Numbered from the stretch's first letter, positions 1 to 9,127 are shown. The stretch is DNA of 64,000 nt from Bradyrhizobium sp. CCBAU 51627 (GCF_028128765.1 NZ_LBJG01000090.1:170053-234052); one strand, 5' to 3'. The notes: a model not told the origin generated them from the sequence alone. Numbers and translations: made by a program.

Positions 1-1
1 A

Positions 2-55
2 TTCCACCGGCTCGAGGAGGAGCTCGATCGGGCGGAATTGAGCGCGGGGGGCTGA
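2..55 (+). CDS. C-terminal tail of a gene cut by the window edge
   Basis: An open frame enters from the left edge and ends at a TGA. It encodes a short acidic/basic helical tail (FHRLEEELDRAELSAGG). The family cannot be told from 17 residues. It is followed by a short GC-rich gap before the next gene. Confidence 0.4.
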   Translation, partial: FHRLEEELDRAELSAGG

Positions 56-141
56 CGTCGTCCCCGCCCCGCGCGCTTTTGCGCGTCAGGCCGGAAGGTC
101 GGCGCGTTGAACCAAACGCGTCCTGCCCAGACTTATCACAG

Positions 142-912
142 ATGACAACCTTGATTGACGACCGTCGTGTACGCGCGCGTGATGCGTCGCCTGCACGGTA
201 TTTCTATTTCCACATGGCGTTGGCCTGCGCGGCCACCGCGTTTCTCGGCTTCGCACCGACTTATTTTCTGCCGCTCGCCCACCGGACGTTCTCCGGGAGT
301 CCGGTCATTCATTTCCACGGACTGCTGTTCTTCACCTGGTCTCTCTATATCGTGGTCCAAACCTGGCTCGCGGCCTCGGGCCGCGTGATCAATCACCGGT
401 CGTTCGGCGTCGTCGGCGTCTCGCTCGCGACCGCCATGACGATCTTCGGCTTCCTCGCCTCCGTGCATGTGATGAAGCATTCCGCGGAGCTCGGGCAGCG
501 CGAGGCCGGCATCGGCTTCTCGATCGTGCCGATGAGCGGGATCGCGTTCTTTGCCGTGGTGTTCGTGCTTGCGATCATGAACACGCGCAAGCCCGAGATC
601 CACAAGCGCCTGATGCTGCTGGCCGCGGTCTCGATCCTCGATGCCGCAATCGCGCGCTGGTTCATCACGTTCCTCGCGCCTCCGGGACCGCCCGGCCCCC
701 CTCCGGTGCCGGTGACGATCGCGCCGGCCGTGGTTGCCTCGCTCCTGCTCGTGGTCGCTATGGTCCGCGACTGGCGCAACGAGGGGCGCGTCCATCCGGT
801 CTACATCTGCGGCACACTCGCGCTGCTGACGCTGAAGGTGTTGAACTGGCCGATCAGCGAAAGCGCGCCGTGGCAGGCATTCGCCGGCGGAATACTGGCG
901 CTGGCGCAGTAG
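142..912 (+). CDS. Seven-helix integral membrane protein, function unknown
   Basis: A 256-residue protein with about seven hydrophobic segments, so probably a polytopic inner-membrane protein. Conserved-looking features are an FHGLLFFTW stretch in the second helix and an HKRLMLLAA stretch before the fifth. Intramembrane His residues like these occur in small haem- or quinone-related membrane families, but I do not recognise the family with certainty. I chose the ATG at 142 because the frame upstream is a charged, low-complexity extension unlike a membrane-protein start. A Pro-rich loop (PPGPPGPPPVP) lies before the sixth helix. It appears to stand alone, convergent with the SDR gene downstream. 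Confidence 0.7.
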   Translation: MTTLIDDRRVRARDASPARYFYFHMALACAATAFLGFAPTYFLPLAHRTFSGSPVIHFHGLLFFTWSLYIVVQTWLAASGRVINHRSFGVVGVSLATAMTIFGFLASVHVMKHSAELGQREAGIGFSIVPMSGIAFFAVVFVLAIMNTRKPEIHKRLMLLAAVSILDAAIARWFITFLAPPGPPGPPPVPVTIAPAVVASLLLVVAMVRDWRNEGRVHPVYICGTLALLTLKVLNWPISESAPWQAFAGGILALAQ

Positions 913-983
913 GCGGCAACCTCCGGTGTCGTCCCGGACGAGCCAAGCGCGAACCGGGGCGACAGCAGAATATGAGGCGGCGC

Positions 984-1790
984 CTACGCCCCCGCCTTGC
1001 ACGTGATCCCGCCGTCGACCACGAGCTCGATCCCCGTCACATATTTCGACTCGTCCGACGCAAGGAATAGCGCGGCGTTGGCGACGTCGAAGGCATCGCC
1101 CATGTGCCCCATCGGCACCTGGGCGTCACGGGCACGCCACATCGCCTCGACATCGCCCTTGGCGTAGCTGTTGGCGAGGCCTGCGGAATGCTCCACCATC
1201 GGCGTCTTCATCAGGCCGGGCAGGATCGCATTCACCCGCACATGATGGCGCGCGAACTCGATCGCCGTGGTGCGCGTCATCTGGTTCATCGCGGCCTTGG
1301 AGGTGCCGTAGGTGACGTAGGAGATGCCCATGTGGCGGATCGAGGCGATCGAGGAGATGTTGATGATCGAGCCGCCGCCCTGCTTCACCATGACAGGGAT
1401 CACGTGCTTCATGGCGAAATAGGCGCTCTTGAGGTTGACGCTGAAGACGCGGTCCCAGCTTTCCTCGGTGACCTCGACCACGCTGCCCATCTCGGCGATG
1501 CCGACATTGTTGTCGAGCACGTCGATCCGGCCGTAGCTCTTGAGGCACGCGGCGACCATCGCCTCGATCTCGGCAGGCCGCGACACATCGGCCGTGAACG
1601 CGGTCGCCTTGCCGCCCTCGCCGGCGACGATCTTCGCGGTCTCCTCGGCCGCAGCGCCGTTGCGATCGACGCAAAACACCTGGGCGCCTTCGCGCGCGAA
1701 GGTCACAGCGGTCGCCTTGCCGTTGCCCCAGCCGGGCCCGATCGAGCCGGCGCCCACCACCATCGCAACCTTGCCCTTGAGGCGATCCAT
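984..1790 (-). CDS. SDR family NAD(P)-dependent oxidoreductase
   Basis: A 268-residue classical short-chain dehydrogenase. The N-terminal cofactor loop is GAGSIGPGWGNG, a variant of TGxxxGxG with an extended glycine loop. DNNVG replaces the usual NNAG. The catalytic Ser of the NISSIAS strand and the YGTSK (YxxxK) pair are present, and the C-terminus carries the usual VDGG. It is the last gene of a minus-strand run, 12 bases after the DUF1850 gene and downstream of the TRAP permease. The likely role is oxidation or reduction of the hydroxy/oxo compound imported by that transporter. The substrate cannot be told from sequence. Confidence 0.85.
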   Translation of the reverse strand: MDRLKGKVAMVVGAGSIGPGWGNGKATAVTFAREGAQVFCVDRNGAAAEETAKIVAGEGGKATAFTADVSRPAEIEAMVAACLKSYGRIDVLDNNVGIAEMGSVVEVTEESWDRVFSVNLKSAYFAMKHVIPVMVKQGGGSIINISSIASIRHMGISYVTYGTSKAAMNQMTRTTAIEFARHHVRVNAILPGLMKTPMVEHSAGLANSYAKGDVEAMWRARDAQVPMGHMGDAFDVANAALFLASDESKYVTGIELVVDGGITCKAGA

Positions 1791-1802
1791 CGCATATCTC
1801 CC

Positions 1803-2186
1803 TTATTTCTGCTGTTCGTCGCAGATGCGCATCGTGGTGACGTTAGCACCGATGGGATGGCCGACAATCTCCGAAAGCGTCCGGCAGGTCCCGTCATGGC
1901 ATAGCCGCCATTCGCCTGCCGCGCCGGAATTGCCGAGCACGACCTCCGGCATCGGCGCGCGCTGGGGCTGCCATTGAAACCAGCCATCGACGAGCCGCGC
2001 CTCCGGCGGCGGCTCCATGCCGGGGCCGGTGCCCTTGACTCGGGCCTGCACCAGTTCGAGGCCTGCAGGGGTGACGCGCCAGTCTTCCTGCCAATCGACC
2101 TTGGCGATCGAATGCGTCCACACCAGGGTGAACGCGGATAGCGCCAGCACCTTCACGCCACCGGCTGTTGCGAAGCAGAGGCTCAC
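1803..2186 (-). CDS. DUF1850 domain-containing protein
   Basis: A 127-residue protein with one N-terminal hydrophobic segment (about residues 10-25), followed by a mostly beta soluble part with WRLCHDGTC near the end. DUF1850 proteins are recurrent companions of fused TAXI-type TRAP permeases. I place the start at the GTG that overlaps the permease stop (GTGA). That 4-base overlap implies translational coupling, and an upstream start would run far into the permease gene. Its biochemical role in the transporter is unknown; membrane-anchored and periplasm-facing is a guess. Confidence 0.75.
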   Translation of the reverse strand: MSLCFATAGGVKVLALSAFTLVWTHSIAKVDWQEDWRVTPAGLELVQARVKGTGPGMEPPPEARLVDGWFQWQPQRAPMPEVVLGNSGAAGEWRLCHDGTCRTLSEIVGHPIGANVTTMRICDEQQK

Positions 2187-4291
2187 GCCGGCTCGACCAC
2201 CGCCGGCGAACGCTGCCGCCATTGCCACAACACGAGCGCGGCGGAAAGAACGAAGCCGGCGGTATCGCTGAACGGGAAGTCGCCGAGCAGACACAGCGCG
2301 GCGCCGAGCGCCACGAGGCGTTCGATCAGCGCCAGCCGCGTGAACAGGAAGCCGATCGCGACCATGCCGAACAGCGCGATCGCCACCAGCGCCTTGAAGC
2401 TTGCCAGCGCCACCGCACCATAGAAGCCGAGCTTTGCCGCCATGGGATCGCCGGCTTGCAACATCAGCGCCGGCGAATAGACGAAGATGAAGGGGATGAC
2501 ATACCCGGCGAGCGCGATCCGCATCGCTTCCCAGCCGATCTTGTCCGGATTCTCCTTCGCAATCGGCGCCGCCGCGAGGGCGGCCAGCGCCACCGGCGGC
2601 GAGAGGTCGGCCATGATGCCGTAATAGAACGCGAACATGTGGCTCGCGATCAAGGGCACGCCGAGTTTTGCCAGCGCGGGCGCGGCGAGCGCCGCGGTGA
2701 TGATGTAGGTCGGGATGGTCGGAATGCCGGTGCCGAGCAGGATCGACAGCAGCATGGTCATGATCAGCGCCAGGAACAGGCTCTTTTCGCCGAGCCCGAT
2801 CACCCAGCCGCCGAAGATGGTGCCGACCCCGGTTTGCGACATCATGCCGATGATGACCCCGACAATCGCGCAGGCCATGCCGACGGTGATCGCCGATTTC
2901 GCGCTTTCAGCGAGCGAGTCGCGGCAGGAGCGCAGCGCCGCCATCCCGCCACGGACGAAGGCGGTGATCAGGATCAGCGCGACGACGACGCAGCCGACCG
3001 GCACGATCTTCAGGCCGTCGCGCGACAGCGCCGCGACGAGGAGCGCAAGGCCGATCCAGAAGATGGTGCGGATCACATTCGAGGAGGCGCCCGCCGTGAT
3101 GCTCGCCCCCAGGATCAACGCCACCGTCAGCGCAAGACCCATGCTGCCGGCGTAAAGCGGCGTGAAACCCTCGAACAGCATGTAGACCAGCGCCGCCAGC
3201 GGCAGCACGAGATACCAGCCCTTCACCAATGCGTTCCAGGCGCTCGGCGTCTCCGAGCGCTTCATGCCGGTGAGGCCGTGCTTGCCGGCTTCCAGATGCA
3301 CCATCCAGAAGGCGGAGGCAAAATAGAGGATCGCGGGGATCGCCGCGGCTTTGACGATCTCCGAATACTGGACGCCGAGCGTCTCCGCCATGATGAAGGC
3401 AACCGCGCCCATCACCGGCGGCATGATCTGCCCGCCCATCGAGGCGGTCGCCTCGACGCCGGCCGCGAAGGCGCGGCGATAGCCGAACCTGATCATCAGG
3501 GGAATGGTGAACTGGCCGACGGTGACGACGTTGGCGACGCCGGAGCCGGAGATCGTGCCCATCATGCCTGAGGCGAACACGGCGACCTTCGCAGGTCCAC
3601 CGCGGGTGCGGCCGAACAAGCCGAGCGAAACGTCGGTGAACAACTGGATCATGCCGGCTCGTTCCAGGAACGAGCCGAACAGGATGAACAGGAAGATGTA
3701 GGTTGCCGAAACATAGATCGGCACCCCGTAAAAGCCCTCGGTGCCGTAGGACAGATGCGTGACGATCTGATCGAAATCATAGCCGCGATGGTTCAGCGGC
3801 GACGGCAGGTACTGGCCGAAGAACCAGTAGACGAGACACGCGCCACACATCAGCGGCAGTGCCGCGCCCATCAGGCGCCGCGTGCCCTCGAAGATCAGCA
3901 CCGCGAGCAGCGTGCCGACCGCGAGGTCGAGCCTGGTCGGATCGCCGTCACGCGCGATCAGATCGGCATAGAAGATCCACTGATAGAGGCCGCAAAAAAA
4001 GCCGGCAGCGCCGATCACCCAGCCAAGCGCACGGCCAAAGTTGCTCTTCGCGGTGAAGTTGGCGATCAGACCGAAGGTGAGCAGGATCAGGAAGCCGACA
4101 TGGACGCCGCGCACCACCTGGCTCGGAAGATAGTTGAAGGCGGCGACATAGAGCTGGAAGGTCGCAAAGGCGATGCCGATCCAGTAGGCGAGCGCGCCCC
4201 ACCAGCCCGGACCAAACCCTTCCGGGAAACCATGCTCGAAATTGTCAAACTCGACCTTGATGCGGGCTGCCGTGCCCTCTGCCTGCGACAT
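2183..4291 (-). CDS. TRAP transporter permease, fused 4TM/12TM (TAXI family)
   Basis: About 702 residues. It combines the small (DctQ-like) and large (DctM-like) TRAP permease parts in one chain, as in TAXI-type TRAP systems, and carries many hydrophobic helices. Landmarks include GSGVANVVTVGQFTIPLMIR, the MGGQIMPPVMGAVAF stretch and GTGIPTIPTYI. I chose the ATG at 4291 (MSQAEGTAAR) over a longer frame because the extra 13 residues are not membrane-protein-like. It would import an organic acid or similar solute using an ion gradient, with the TAXI binding protein encoded upstream. A palindromic repeat lies between the two genes. It overlaps the DUF1850 gene by 4 bases. Confidence 0.92.
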   Translation of the reverse strand: MSQAEGTAARIKVEFDNFEHGFPEGFGPGWWGALAYWIGIAFATFQLYVAAFNYLPSQVVRGVHVGFLILLTFGLIANFTAKSNFGRALGWVIGAAGFFCGLYQWIFYADLIARDGDPTRLDLAVGTLLAVLIFEGTRRLMGAALPLMCGACLVYWFFGQYLPSPLNHRGYDFDQIVTHLSYGTEGFYGVPIYVSATYIFLFILFGSFLERAGMIQLFTDVSLGLFGRTRGGPAKVAVFASGMMGTISGSGVANVVTVGQFTIPLMIRFGYRRAFAAGVEATASMGGQIMPPVMGAVAFIMAETLGVQYSEIVKAAAIPAILYFASAFWMVHLEAGKHGLTGMKRSETPSAWNALVKGWYLVLPLAALVYMLFEGFTPLYAGSMGLALTVALILGASITAGASSNVIRTIFWIGLALLVAALSRDGLKIVPVGCVVVALILITAFVRGGMAALRSCRDSLAESAKSAITVGMACAIVGVIIGMMSQTGVGTIFGGWVIGLGEKSLFLALIMTMLLSILLGTGIPTIPTYIITAALAAPALAKLGVPLIASHMFAFYYGIMADLSPPVALAALAAAPIAKENPDKIGWEAMRIALAGYVIPFIFVYSPALMLQAGDPMAAKLGFYGAVALASFKALVAIALFGMVAIGFLFTRLALIERLVALGAALCLLGDFPFSDTAGFVLSAALVLWQWRQRSPAVVEPA

Positions 4292-4344
4292 CGATATTTC
4301 CCCGCGCCCCAATGGAGCGTGCGACAGCATTCGCGCTGTATCCT

Positions 4345-4436
4345 GAATACGTCATGCCCGGGGCCTGACCCGGGCATCCATCGAAAGACAAACCCTTGGA
4401 GGATGGATGGCCGGGTCAAGCCCGGCCAACAAGGGT
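4345..4436. repeat. Palindromic intergenic repeat, REP-like (copy 1)
   Basis: Two GC-rich palindromes flank a spacer. The left one has GCCCGGGGCCTGACCCGGGC and the right one GCCGGGTCAAGCCCGGCC, with GGATGGATGG-type sequence between. Similar half-palindromes built on 'CCCGG-tcaa-CCGGG' recur near 6.6 kb and 9.1-9.2 kb. It sits inside the TRAP operon, between the binding-protein stop and the permease start, and could form a transcript hairpin that sets relative expression. Confidence 0.7.
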
Positions 4437-5384
4437 CTACTTGATCAGCCCTTTTTCCTTGTAATAGCGGATCGCGCCGGGATGCAGCGGAACCGGACTG
4501 CCGCCGGCGGCCGTCTCGAGCTTGATCTCCTTGCCGGCCGCGTGCGCATTGGCGAGCTCGGGCAGCGACTCGTAGACCAGTTTCGTCATTTGATAGGCGA
4601 GGTCGTCAGAGACGGCAGAGCTGGTGACGAGGTAATTGACCACTGCCGCGGTCGGCACGTCCTTGTCCTGGCCGGTGTAGGTGTTCGCCGGAATGACAGC
4701 CGAGATGAAGGGCGGGCCGATCTTGTCCACGGTCTCCTTCGGCACCGCCACCACCGTGATCGGGCTCGAGGTCGACAGATCCTTCAGCGACGCGACGCCG
4801 AGGCCGGCCGACTGCAAGGTCGCGGCCAGCTGGCGATTCTTCATGAGGTCGACGGATTCGGCGAACGGAAGATATTCGACCTTGCCGAGATCCTTATAGC
4901 TCATGCCGGCAGCGGCAAGGATCGCACGCGAGTTCAGCTCCGTGCCCGACTTCGGAGCGCCCACCGACAGGCTCTTGCCCTTGAGGTCGGCCAGCGTCTT
5001 GATGCCGCTGTCGGCGGTGGCGACGATCTGGATGTAATTCGGATAGATCGCCCCGATAGTACGCAGCTTGTCGAGCTTGGCCTTGAAGCCGGCTTCCTCA
5101 TCGCCGTCCCAGGCGGCTTTCAGGGAGTCACCCAGCGTGAACGCCAGTTCGCCGCGCCCCTGCTGCAGCAGGATGAGATTTTCGACCGACGCCTTGGTGG
5201 CCTGTACCTGCGTCTTTACGTTGGGAATCTTGTCGCCGTAGATCTTCCCGATCGCGACGCCGAGCGGATAGTAGACGCCGGAAGTGCCGCCGGTCAGCAC
5301 GTTGATGAAGGATTGCGCCTGCGCGCAAGGCGCCGACGCCGCCAGAGCAAGAGCTGTGGCCGCGCCGAAAATCGTCCGTTTCAT
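4437..5384 (-). CDS. TAXI family TRAP transporter solute-binding protein
   Basis: About 315 residues: a Sec signal peptide (KRTIFGAATALALAASAPCA, cleavage near AQA-QS), then the TAXI fold beginning with NVLTGGTSGVYYPLG, a strong family signature. Later landmarks are LKGKSLSVGAPKSGTE and the C-terminal LHPGAIRYYKEKGL. I chose the second of two close ATGs because GGGGAG lies 10 bases upstream of it; the first ATG (5393) is only one base from that site. It captures the substrate in the periplasm for the downstream fused permease. This is the first gene of the operon SBP - permease - DUF1850 - SDR. Confidence 0.93.
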   Translation of the reverse strand: MKRTIFGAATALALAASAPCAQAQSFINVLTGGTSGVYYPLGVAIGKIYGDKIPNVKTQVQATKASVENLILLQQGRGELAFTLGDSLKAAWDGDEEAGFKAKLDKLRTIGAIYPNYIQIVATADSGIKTLADLKGKSLSVGAPKSGTELNSRAILAAAGMSYKDLGKVEYLPFAESVDLMKNRQLAATLQSAGLGVASLKDLSTSSPITVVAVPKETVDKIGPPFISAVIPANTYTGQDKDVPTAAVVNYLVTSSAVSDDLAYQMTKLVYESLPELANAHAAGKEIKLETAAGGSPVPLHPGAIRYYKEKGLIK

Positions 5385-5567
5385 GGTTGTCATACTCCCC
5401 AAACCGGCGGCGAAATTGGCCGGATGAGGGAGGCGGGTCAACCCATCCAAAAGACAAAACAGGGCTGCGGTAAACGGCCGTTTTGCCTTGCTTTTTCGGG
5501 AACCAGGCAGGTGCGGCGACGTGGCGCAGTCTGGATCTGAAGCGCGCCCGCCGCCGCTGGCAGGCCA

Positions 5568-6047
5568 TCACTGGAACGCCATGTCCAGGCACTTAGAGAT
5601 GTCGGAGCCGAGGCCGGAGGAGATGGTGATGCAGCCACGGACCTTCTGCGCGGTCATGTCGGCCGCCCAGATCGAGTATCCGCCGGGGCCAAAGAACGAG
5701 TTGGTGTTCGGCGGCTCGGTCTCGGTCGCGTCGAAATCATAGTGGCCGTCGGCCTCGAAAATGCGGGGCTTCTTGGTGCAGCCACCGTCGGTCTGGACGT
5801 TGATCACTTCCTTGTTGTCGCGGGTCAGTGCCAGCGAGACCTGGCAGCGGAAGTATTCCGAGGTCTTGGTGTTGAAGAGATAGGTGTAGGACTTGCAGGT
5901 TGCGGTGTTGAGCTTGCCCGGCGCAAGGCCGCGGCTGCAGGAAATCCGCTGGTTGTGGCTGAGCTGGAAATCATCGGCCCGGGCGGCCGGCGCCAGCGCC
6001 GTCAGCGACATCACGGCAGCCCAGCAAAGTTTAACGACATGGCGCAT
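5568..6047 (-). CDS. Secreted protein of unknown function
   Basis: About 159 residues with a clear signal peptide (KLCWAAVMSLTALAPAARA, then DDFQLS). The mature part holds several Cys residues in pairs likely to form disulfides (RISCSRG, TATCKSY, FRCQVS, GGCTKK, RGCITI, SKCLDM), as expected of a periplasmic protein. I do not recognise the family. I placed the start at the ATG at 6047, nine bases after a GGTGGGG-type ribosome binding site; an ATG nine bases earlier is also possible. It is divergent from the next small exported protein. Confidence 0.65.
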   Translation of the reverse strand: MRHVVKLCWAAVMSLTALAPAARADDFQLSHNQRISCSRGLAPGKLNTATCKSYTYLFNTKTSEYFRCQVSLALTRDNKEVINVQTDGGCTKKPRIFEADGHYDFDATETEPPNTNSFFGPGGYSIWAADMTAQKVRGCITISSGLGSDISKCLDMAFQ

Positions 6048-6238
6048 TCGAATCATCCCCACCAATATCTTTGTCGAATTGCGTTCTAGACGGAAAGCGG
6101 AACATAGTCGCGAGGGGGCGCAGGGAAAATCACAAACTGCTGGGCAAGACGTGATGCGCTGCGGCGTCATCGCGGATTGACCCGCAGACGCTGTTCGTGA
6201 TTTGTTCAAGGGGATGCCCCACGGCGGGGAGGATGATG

Positions 6239-6541
6239 ATGGCGATCTCAATCAAGACGTTTGCAATCGCAGTCGCGCTGGGGGCGTTCGCCGCTCCCGC
6301 ATGCGCACAAAACGCGGCGACGCCGTGGGAGCTCAAGTCGGATAGGGGCTATGCCTATGACAAGGAAGGCAAGACCTTTTCCTACAAGATGGGCACCAGC
6401 AATGCCGGCGAGCTCCTGAAGGGCGCCAAGAAGGTCCCCAAGGGCACGCTGTTCTTCATCGGCCAGAACGGCCAGCTCTACATGCGCAGCGGGCAATATC
6501 TCGAAGGCGACGGCCGGTTCAAGTTCGGCCCGGATCAGTAG
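6239..6541 (+). CDS. Small secreted protein of unknown function
   Basis: About 100 residues with a signal peptide (MAISIKTFAIAVALGAFAA, cleavage after ACA) and a lysine-rich, glycine-rich mature part (SDRGYAYDKEGKTFSYKMG). Three consecutive ATGs follow a GGGGAGG site, and the third gives the best spacing. No catalytic motif is visible. It is transcribed away from the Cys-rich secreted protein on the other strand, so the two may share an intergenic control region. Confidence 0.7.
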   Translation: MAISIKTFAIAVALGAFAAPACAQNAATPWELKSDRGYAYDKEGKTFSYKMGTSNAGELLKGAKKVPKGTLFFIGQNGQLYMRSGQYLEGDGRFKFGPDQ

Positions 6542-6571
6542 GGGCGGCTGGCGACGGCGTCGCCTCACTCT

Positions 6572-6690
6572 CGGTGTCATCACCCGCGAAAGCGGGTGAT
6601 CCAGTATTCCAGAGGCCGTTGTGATCGAATCGAGAGGCCGCGGTGGACTGGCTGGATGCCCCGGTCAAGCCGGGGCATGACAGCAATTGT
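6572..6690. repeat. Palindromic intergenic repeat, REP-like (copy 2)
   Basis: TCACCCGCGAAAGCGGGTGA is a near-perfect hairpin at the left and GCCCCGGTCAAGCCGGGGC at the right, separated by about 60 bases containing a 'CCAGTATTCCAGAGGCC' segment. Nearly the same segment ('CCTCTGGAATACCGG') recurs in inverse orientation in the repeat near 9.2 kb. This supports a mosaic repeat family. It lies between convergent genes. Confidence 0.75.
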
Positions 6691-6693
6691 GAA

Positions 6694-7923
6694 TTAGAAC
6701 GCCCCCGCCAATTCTCTTGCACCGGCATTGTTGCTGTTACTATCCATCCGCGCATCCGTCACCGCGAGCAGCTTCGCCACCGTGTTGTGGCGGATCGCCA
6801 CTGGGTTGCGCTCGTAGCCGCTGCGCTGGAAGAAATTCGAGGTCGGCACCTGCTCCCGCATCGCCTGCGGCATCGTCACCATGTCGAAGCCGGTGCCGTC
6901 ACCGGTGAGGTTCATCATCTCGAGCTCTGCGGCGGTGAGCGGACGATTATAGCCCTTGGCCCGCGCGAACAGCACCGAGGTCAGCAGCTTGTGGGTCTGC
7001 AGCATTGGCCCGACATCGACGTCGAGCACCATCGCATGCATGGCCCAGCCCTGCGCAGTGTTGCCGATCTTCTCGTGCTCCGACCAGGTGTCGGGCACCG
7101 ACTTCGCATGCGCCACCATCTTCTTCAGCACGGCAAGCTTGTGTTCGAGTGCCTGGCGCGCCGGACCCGAGCTGCGCGCGACCTTGTCGGAGAGCGCGCG
7201 AATGAGTTCATGGCCCTGCTCGGCCAGCAGCTCGACGCTGTTGGTTGTCAGCAACTGGTTGTAGCCCATCGCAGTCGAGATCGCGCGCCTGCCGCCATGC
7301 TCGATGCCCGCCTGCACATCGAACGTGCCGGTGCCGCCGGTCTCGAACGAATACACCCGCACCGCCTGTTCGCGTGTCAGGCCTGAAGCGAGCGCGTAAC
7401 GCGCATAGGCGCGCTTGAACTCGACCTCGCTCGAGGGGCGCTGCGGCGTGAACTGATAGAGGTCCTGCGCCGCGCGCAAGAGATCGGCGACTACCGGGAT
7501 CGGCTTTCGGGTGGGGCGCTCGGGCGTTTCCTCCGGCTCGGGATTCACCGGCCGCTTCGGTCCGGTATAAACAGGCGGATGCTCCAGCACGTAATCGTCT
7601 AGCGTGATCTGCTGCCCGTTGCGTCGCTTGGCATTGCGGGTTTTTCGCTTCTCGGAGATCTGGCTCCAATAAGCGCCCGCCTCCTCGTCGAACGCCGCAC
7701 GCGCCGCCTGATACTCGGCCAGCTTGCGCCGATATTCGAGCACGGCCGGCGAGGCGCCTCCGCCTTGCCCAAAGAACTGCGACAAGAGCTGGGCATGGGC
7801 ATTGCTGACAGCTGATGGCAGCGCGTCGAACTCGCCGCCGTGCGCGGCAGGGACGAGCAGGACGAGCGCGAGTGGAACCAGCGCCAAGGGAACTGACAAG
7901 CGTTTTCGAATCGAGTGATGCAT
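6694..7923 (-). CDS. Secreted protein with a lysozyme-like region, function unknown
   Basis: A 409-residue protein with a signal peptide (LALVPLALVLLVPAAHG), a low-complexity charged middle rich in Pro/Glu/Arg (PVNPEPEETPERPTRKP), and a helical C-terminal half. The segment VYSFETGGTGTF ... TAMGYNQLL resembles the active-site area of goose-type lysozyme/lytic transglycosylase folds, where a Glu is followed by an AxGYxQ-type motif. This is a resemblance only; the rest of the domain is not recognised. If real, the target would be periplasmic peptidoglycan. It stands alone between a repeat and a Nudix gene transcribed in the same direction. Confidence 0.6.
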   Translation of the reverse strand: MHHSIRKRLSVPLALVPLALVLLVPAAHGGEFDALPSAVSNAHAQLLSQFFGQGGGASPAVLEYRRKLAEYQAARAAFDEEAGAYWSQISEKRKTRNAKRRNGQQITLDDYVLEHPPVYTGPKRPVNPEPEETPERPTRKPIPVVADLLRAAQDLYQFTPQRPSSEVEFKRAYARYALASGLTREQAVRVYSFETGGTGTFDVQAGIEHGGRRAISTAMGYNQLLTTNSVELLAEQGHELIRALSDKVARSSGPARQALEHKLAVLKKMVAHAKSVPDTWSEHEKIGNTAQGWAMHAMVLDVDVGPMLQTHKLLTSVLFARAKGYNRPLTAAELEMMNLTGDGTGFDMVTMPQAMREQVPTSNFFQRSGYERNPVAIRHNTVAKLLAVTDARMDSNSNNAGARELAGAF

Positions 7924-7979
7924 GCTGCCCTCTTAGCAGGCATCCGGTAACCGTCACGTTAACACGCCGTTTACCATCC

Positions 7980-8606
7980 TCATTTCCAGGCGAAGACCGG
8001 CTGTTCCAGGTCGGTCACGCGGGTCTGTCGGCCCGCGAGCACCTCGCGGAACTGGTAGATCAGCGCCGCCGTCGGCGCGTGGATCAAGCTCATCTGATGA
8101 TGAAAGCGGATCACGCGGCGGGTGCTCTCGGGGATATCAGTAAAGTCGAAGGCGCCGTCGCGTTCGATCGTGTCGAGCGCGATGCGGTGAACGGAGGCGA
8201 CCTCGTCCGGGTTCGGCACGATCGCGGCGCTCTCCTCCGCCCAGACCACGACCGGCGTGATCAGATAGCCGGAGCGCGTCGGATAGTCGTCGAGCAGGCC
8301 GAGCACGGCATCGGCTGACAGCTTCAGCGCAAGCTCCTCGTCGAGCTCGCGCAGAGCGGCCTCCACCGGCGTCTCGCCGGCGTCACATCGCCCACCCGGC
8401 AGCGCCCACTGACCACGATGGGAGCGCAAGCTCGATGCGCGCCTGGTGAGTAGAAACGCCGTGTCGTCGCCGTCGCTGGATGCGGTCAGCGCCAGAACTA
8501 CCGCGGCGCGCTTCAGGGCCGACGGCGCGGCCGCATCAGGCAGCCGCGCAAAGGCTGCGCAGGCCCCTGCGATATTCCGTCTGGTGGCATCGCCGAAAGC
8601 TCTCAT
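7980..8606 (-). CDS. Nudix hydrolase, CoA pyrophosphatase-like
   Basis: 208 residues with a complete Nudix box (GGRCDAGETPVEAALRELDE plus E-L-A-L), giving the Mg-binding Glu residues of GX5EX7REUXEEXGU. The preceding FLLTRRASSLRSHRGQWALP segment matches NudL/CoaD-type CoA pyrophosphatases, which carry an 'LLTkRs..L..H.GqvafPGG' UPF0035-like motif. The expected reaction is hydrolysis of a nucleoside diphosphate derivative such as CoA to 3'-phospho-AMP and phosphopantetheine. The start is the first ATG of the frame. It is divergent from the thioesterase gene with about 58 bases between starts. Confidence 0.85.
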   Translation of the reverse strand: MRAFGDATRRNIAGACAAFARLPDAAAPSALKRAAVVLALTASSDGDDTAFLLTRRASSLRSHRGQWALPGGRCDAGETPVEAALRELDEELALKLSADAVLGLLDDYPTRSGYLITPVVVWAEESAAIVPNPDEVASVHRIALDTIERDGAFDFTDIPESTRRVIRFHHQMSLIHAPTAALIYQFREVLAGRQTRVTDLEQPVFAWK

Positions 8607-8664
8607 GACGCTTGACTACACCAGGACCTCGCTCGATGAAACGAGGAGACGGACACGTTGCAAG

Positions 8665-9102
8665 ATGGACGGAGCGATGACGAGCAAGGCCGCAACAAAG
8701 CTGAAGTCGGACGGCTGGACCATCCTGGAAACCACGGGCTTCATGCATCTGGTCGGTCCCTTGTGGGAGCGCAAGGTCGACGGCCACTACGAATTCGCAC
8801 TTGCGACCGAGGACAAGCACCACAACCGCCGCGGCATGGTCCAGGGCGGCGTGATGATGACCTTCGCGGACCGCACTTGCGGCATGACCGCCCGCTACGC
8901 CTCCGGCAAGGAGTACATGGCGACGGTGCAGCTCGACACCCATTTCGTCGAGGCCGGCCAGATCGGCGACATCCTGATCTCTCGCCCCCGCGTGGTGCGC
9001 TCGACCCGCAGCCTGATCTTCATGAGCACCGAAGTGACGGTCGACGACCGCTGCATCGTGATGGCCAATGGCGTGTTCAAGATCCTGAAGGGGCCGGGGT
9101 AG
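8665..9102 (+). CDS. PaaI-type hotdog-fold thioesterase
   Basis: About 145 residues, the usual length for a single hotdog domain. The HNRRGMVQGGVMMTFADRTC segment matches the PaaI signature in which an Asn/His-Gly loop precedes the helix carrying the acidic catalytic residue (here D of FADRT). It probably hydrolyses acyl- or aryl-CoA thioesters. The start is uncertain between ATGs at 8665 and 8677. A palindromic repeat region follows before the next gene. Confidence 0.85.
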   Translation: MDGAMTSKAATKLKSDGWTILETTGFMHLVGPLWERKVDGHYEFALATEDKHHNRRGMVQGGVMMTFADRTCGMTARYASGKEYMATVQLDTHFVEAGQIGDILISRPRVVRSTRSLIFMSTEVTVDDRCIVMANGVFKILKGPG

Positions 9103-9127
9103 GATAGCTATCGCATCTGCACGTCAC

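Noticed and set aside
2168..3571. A 467-codon plus-strand frame rich in Arg, Asp and His
   Set aside because: It is antisense to the TRAP permease, with composition typical of a shadow frame and no family match.
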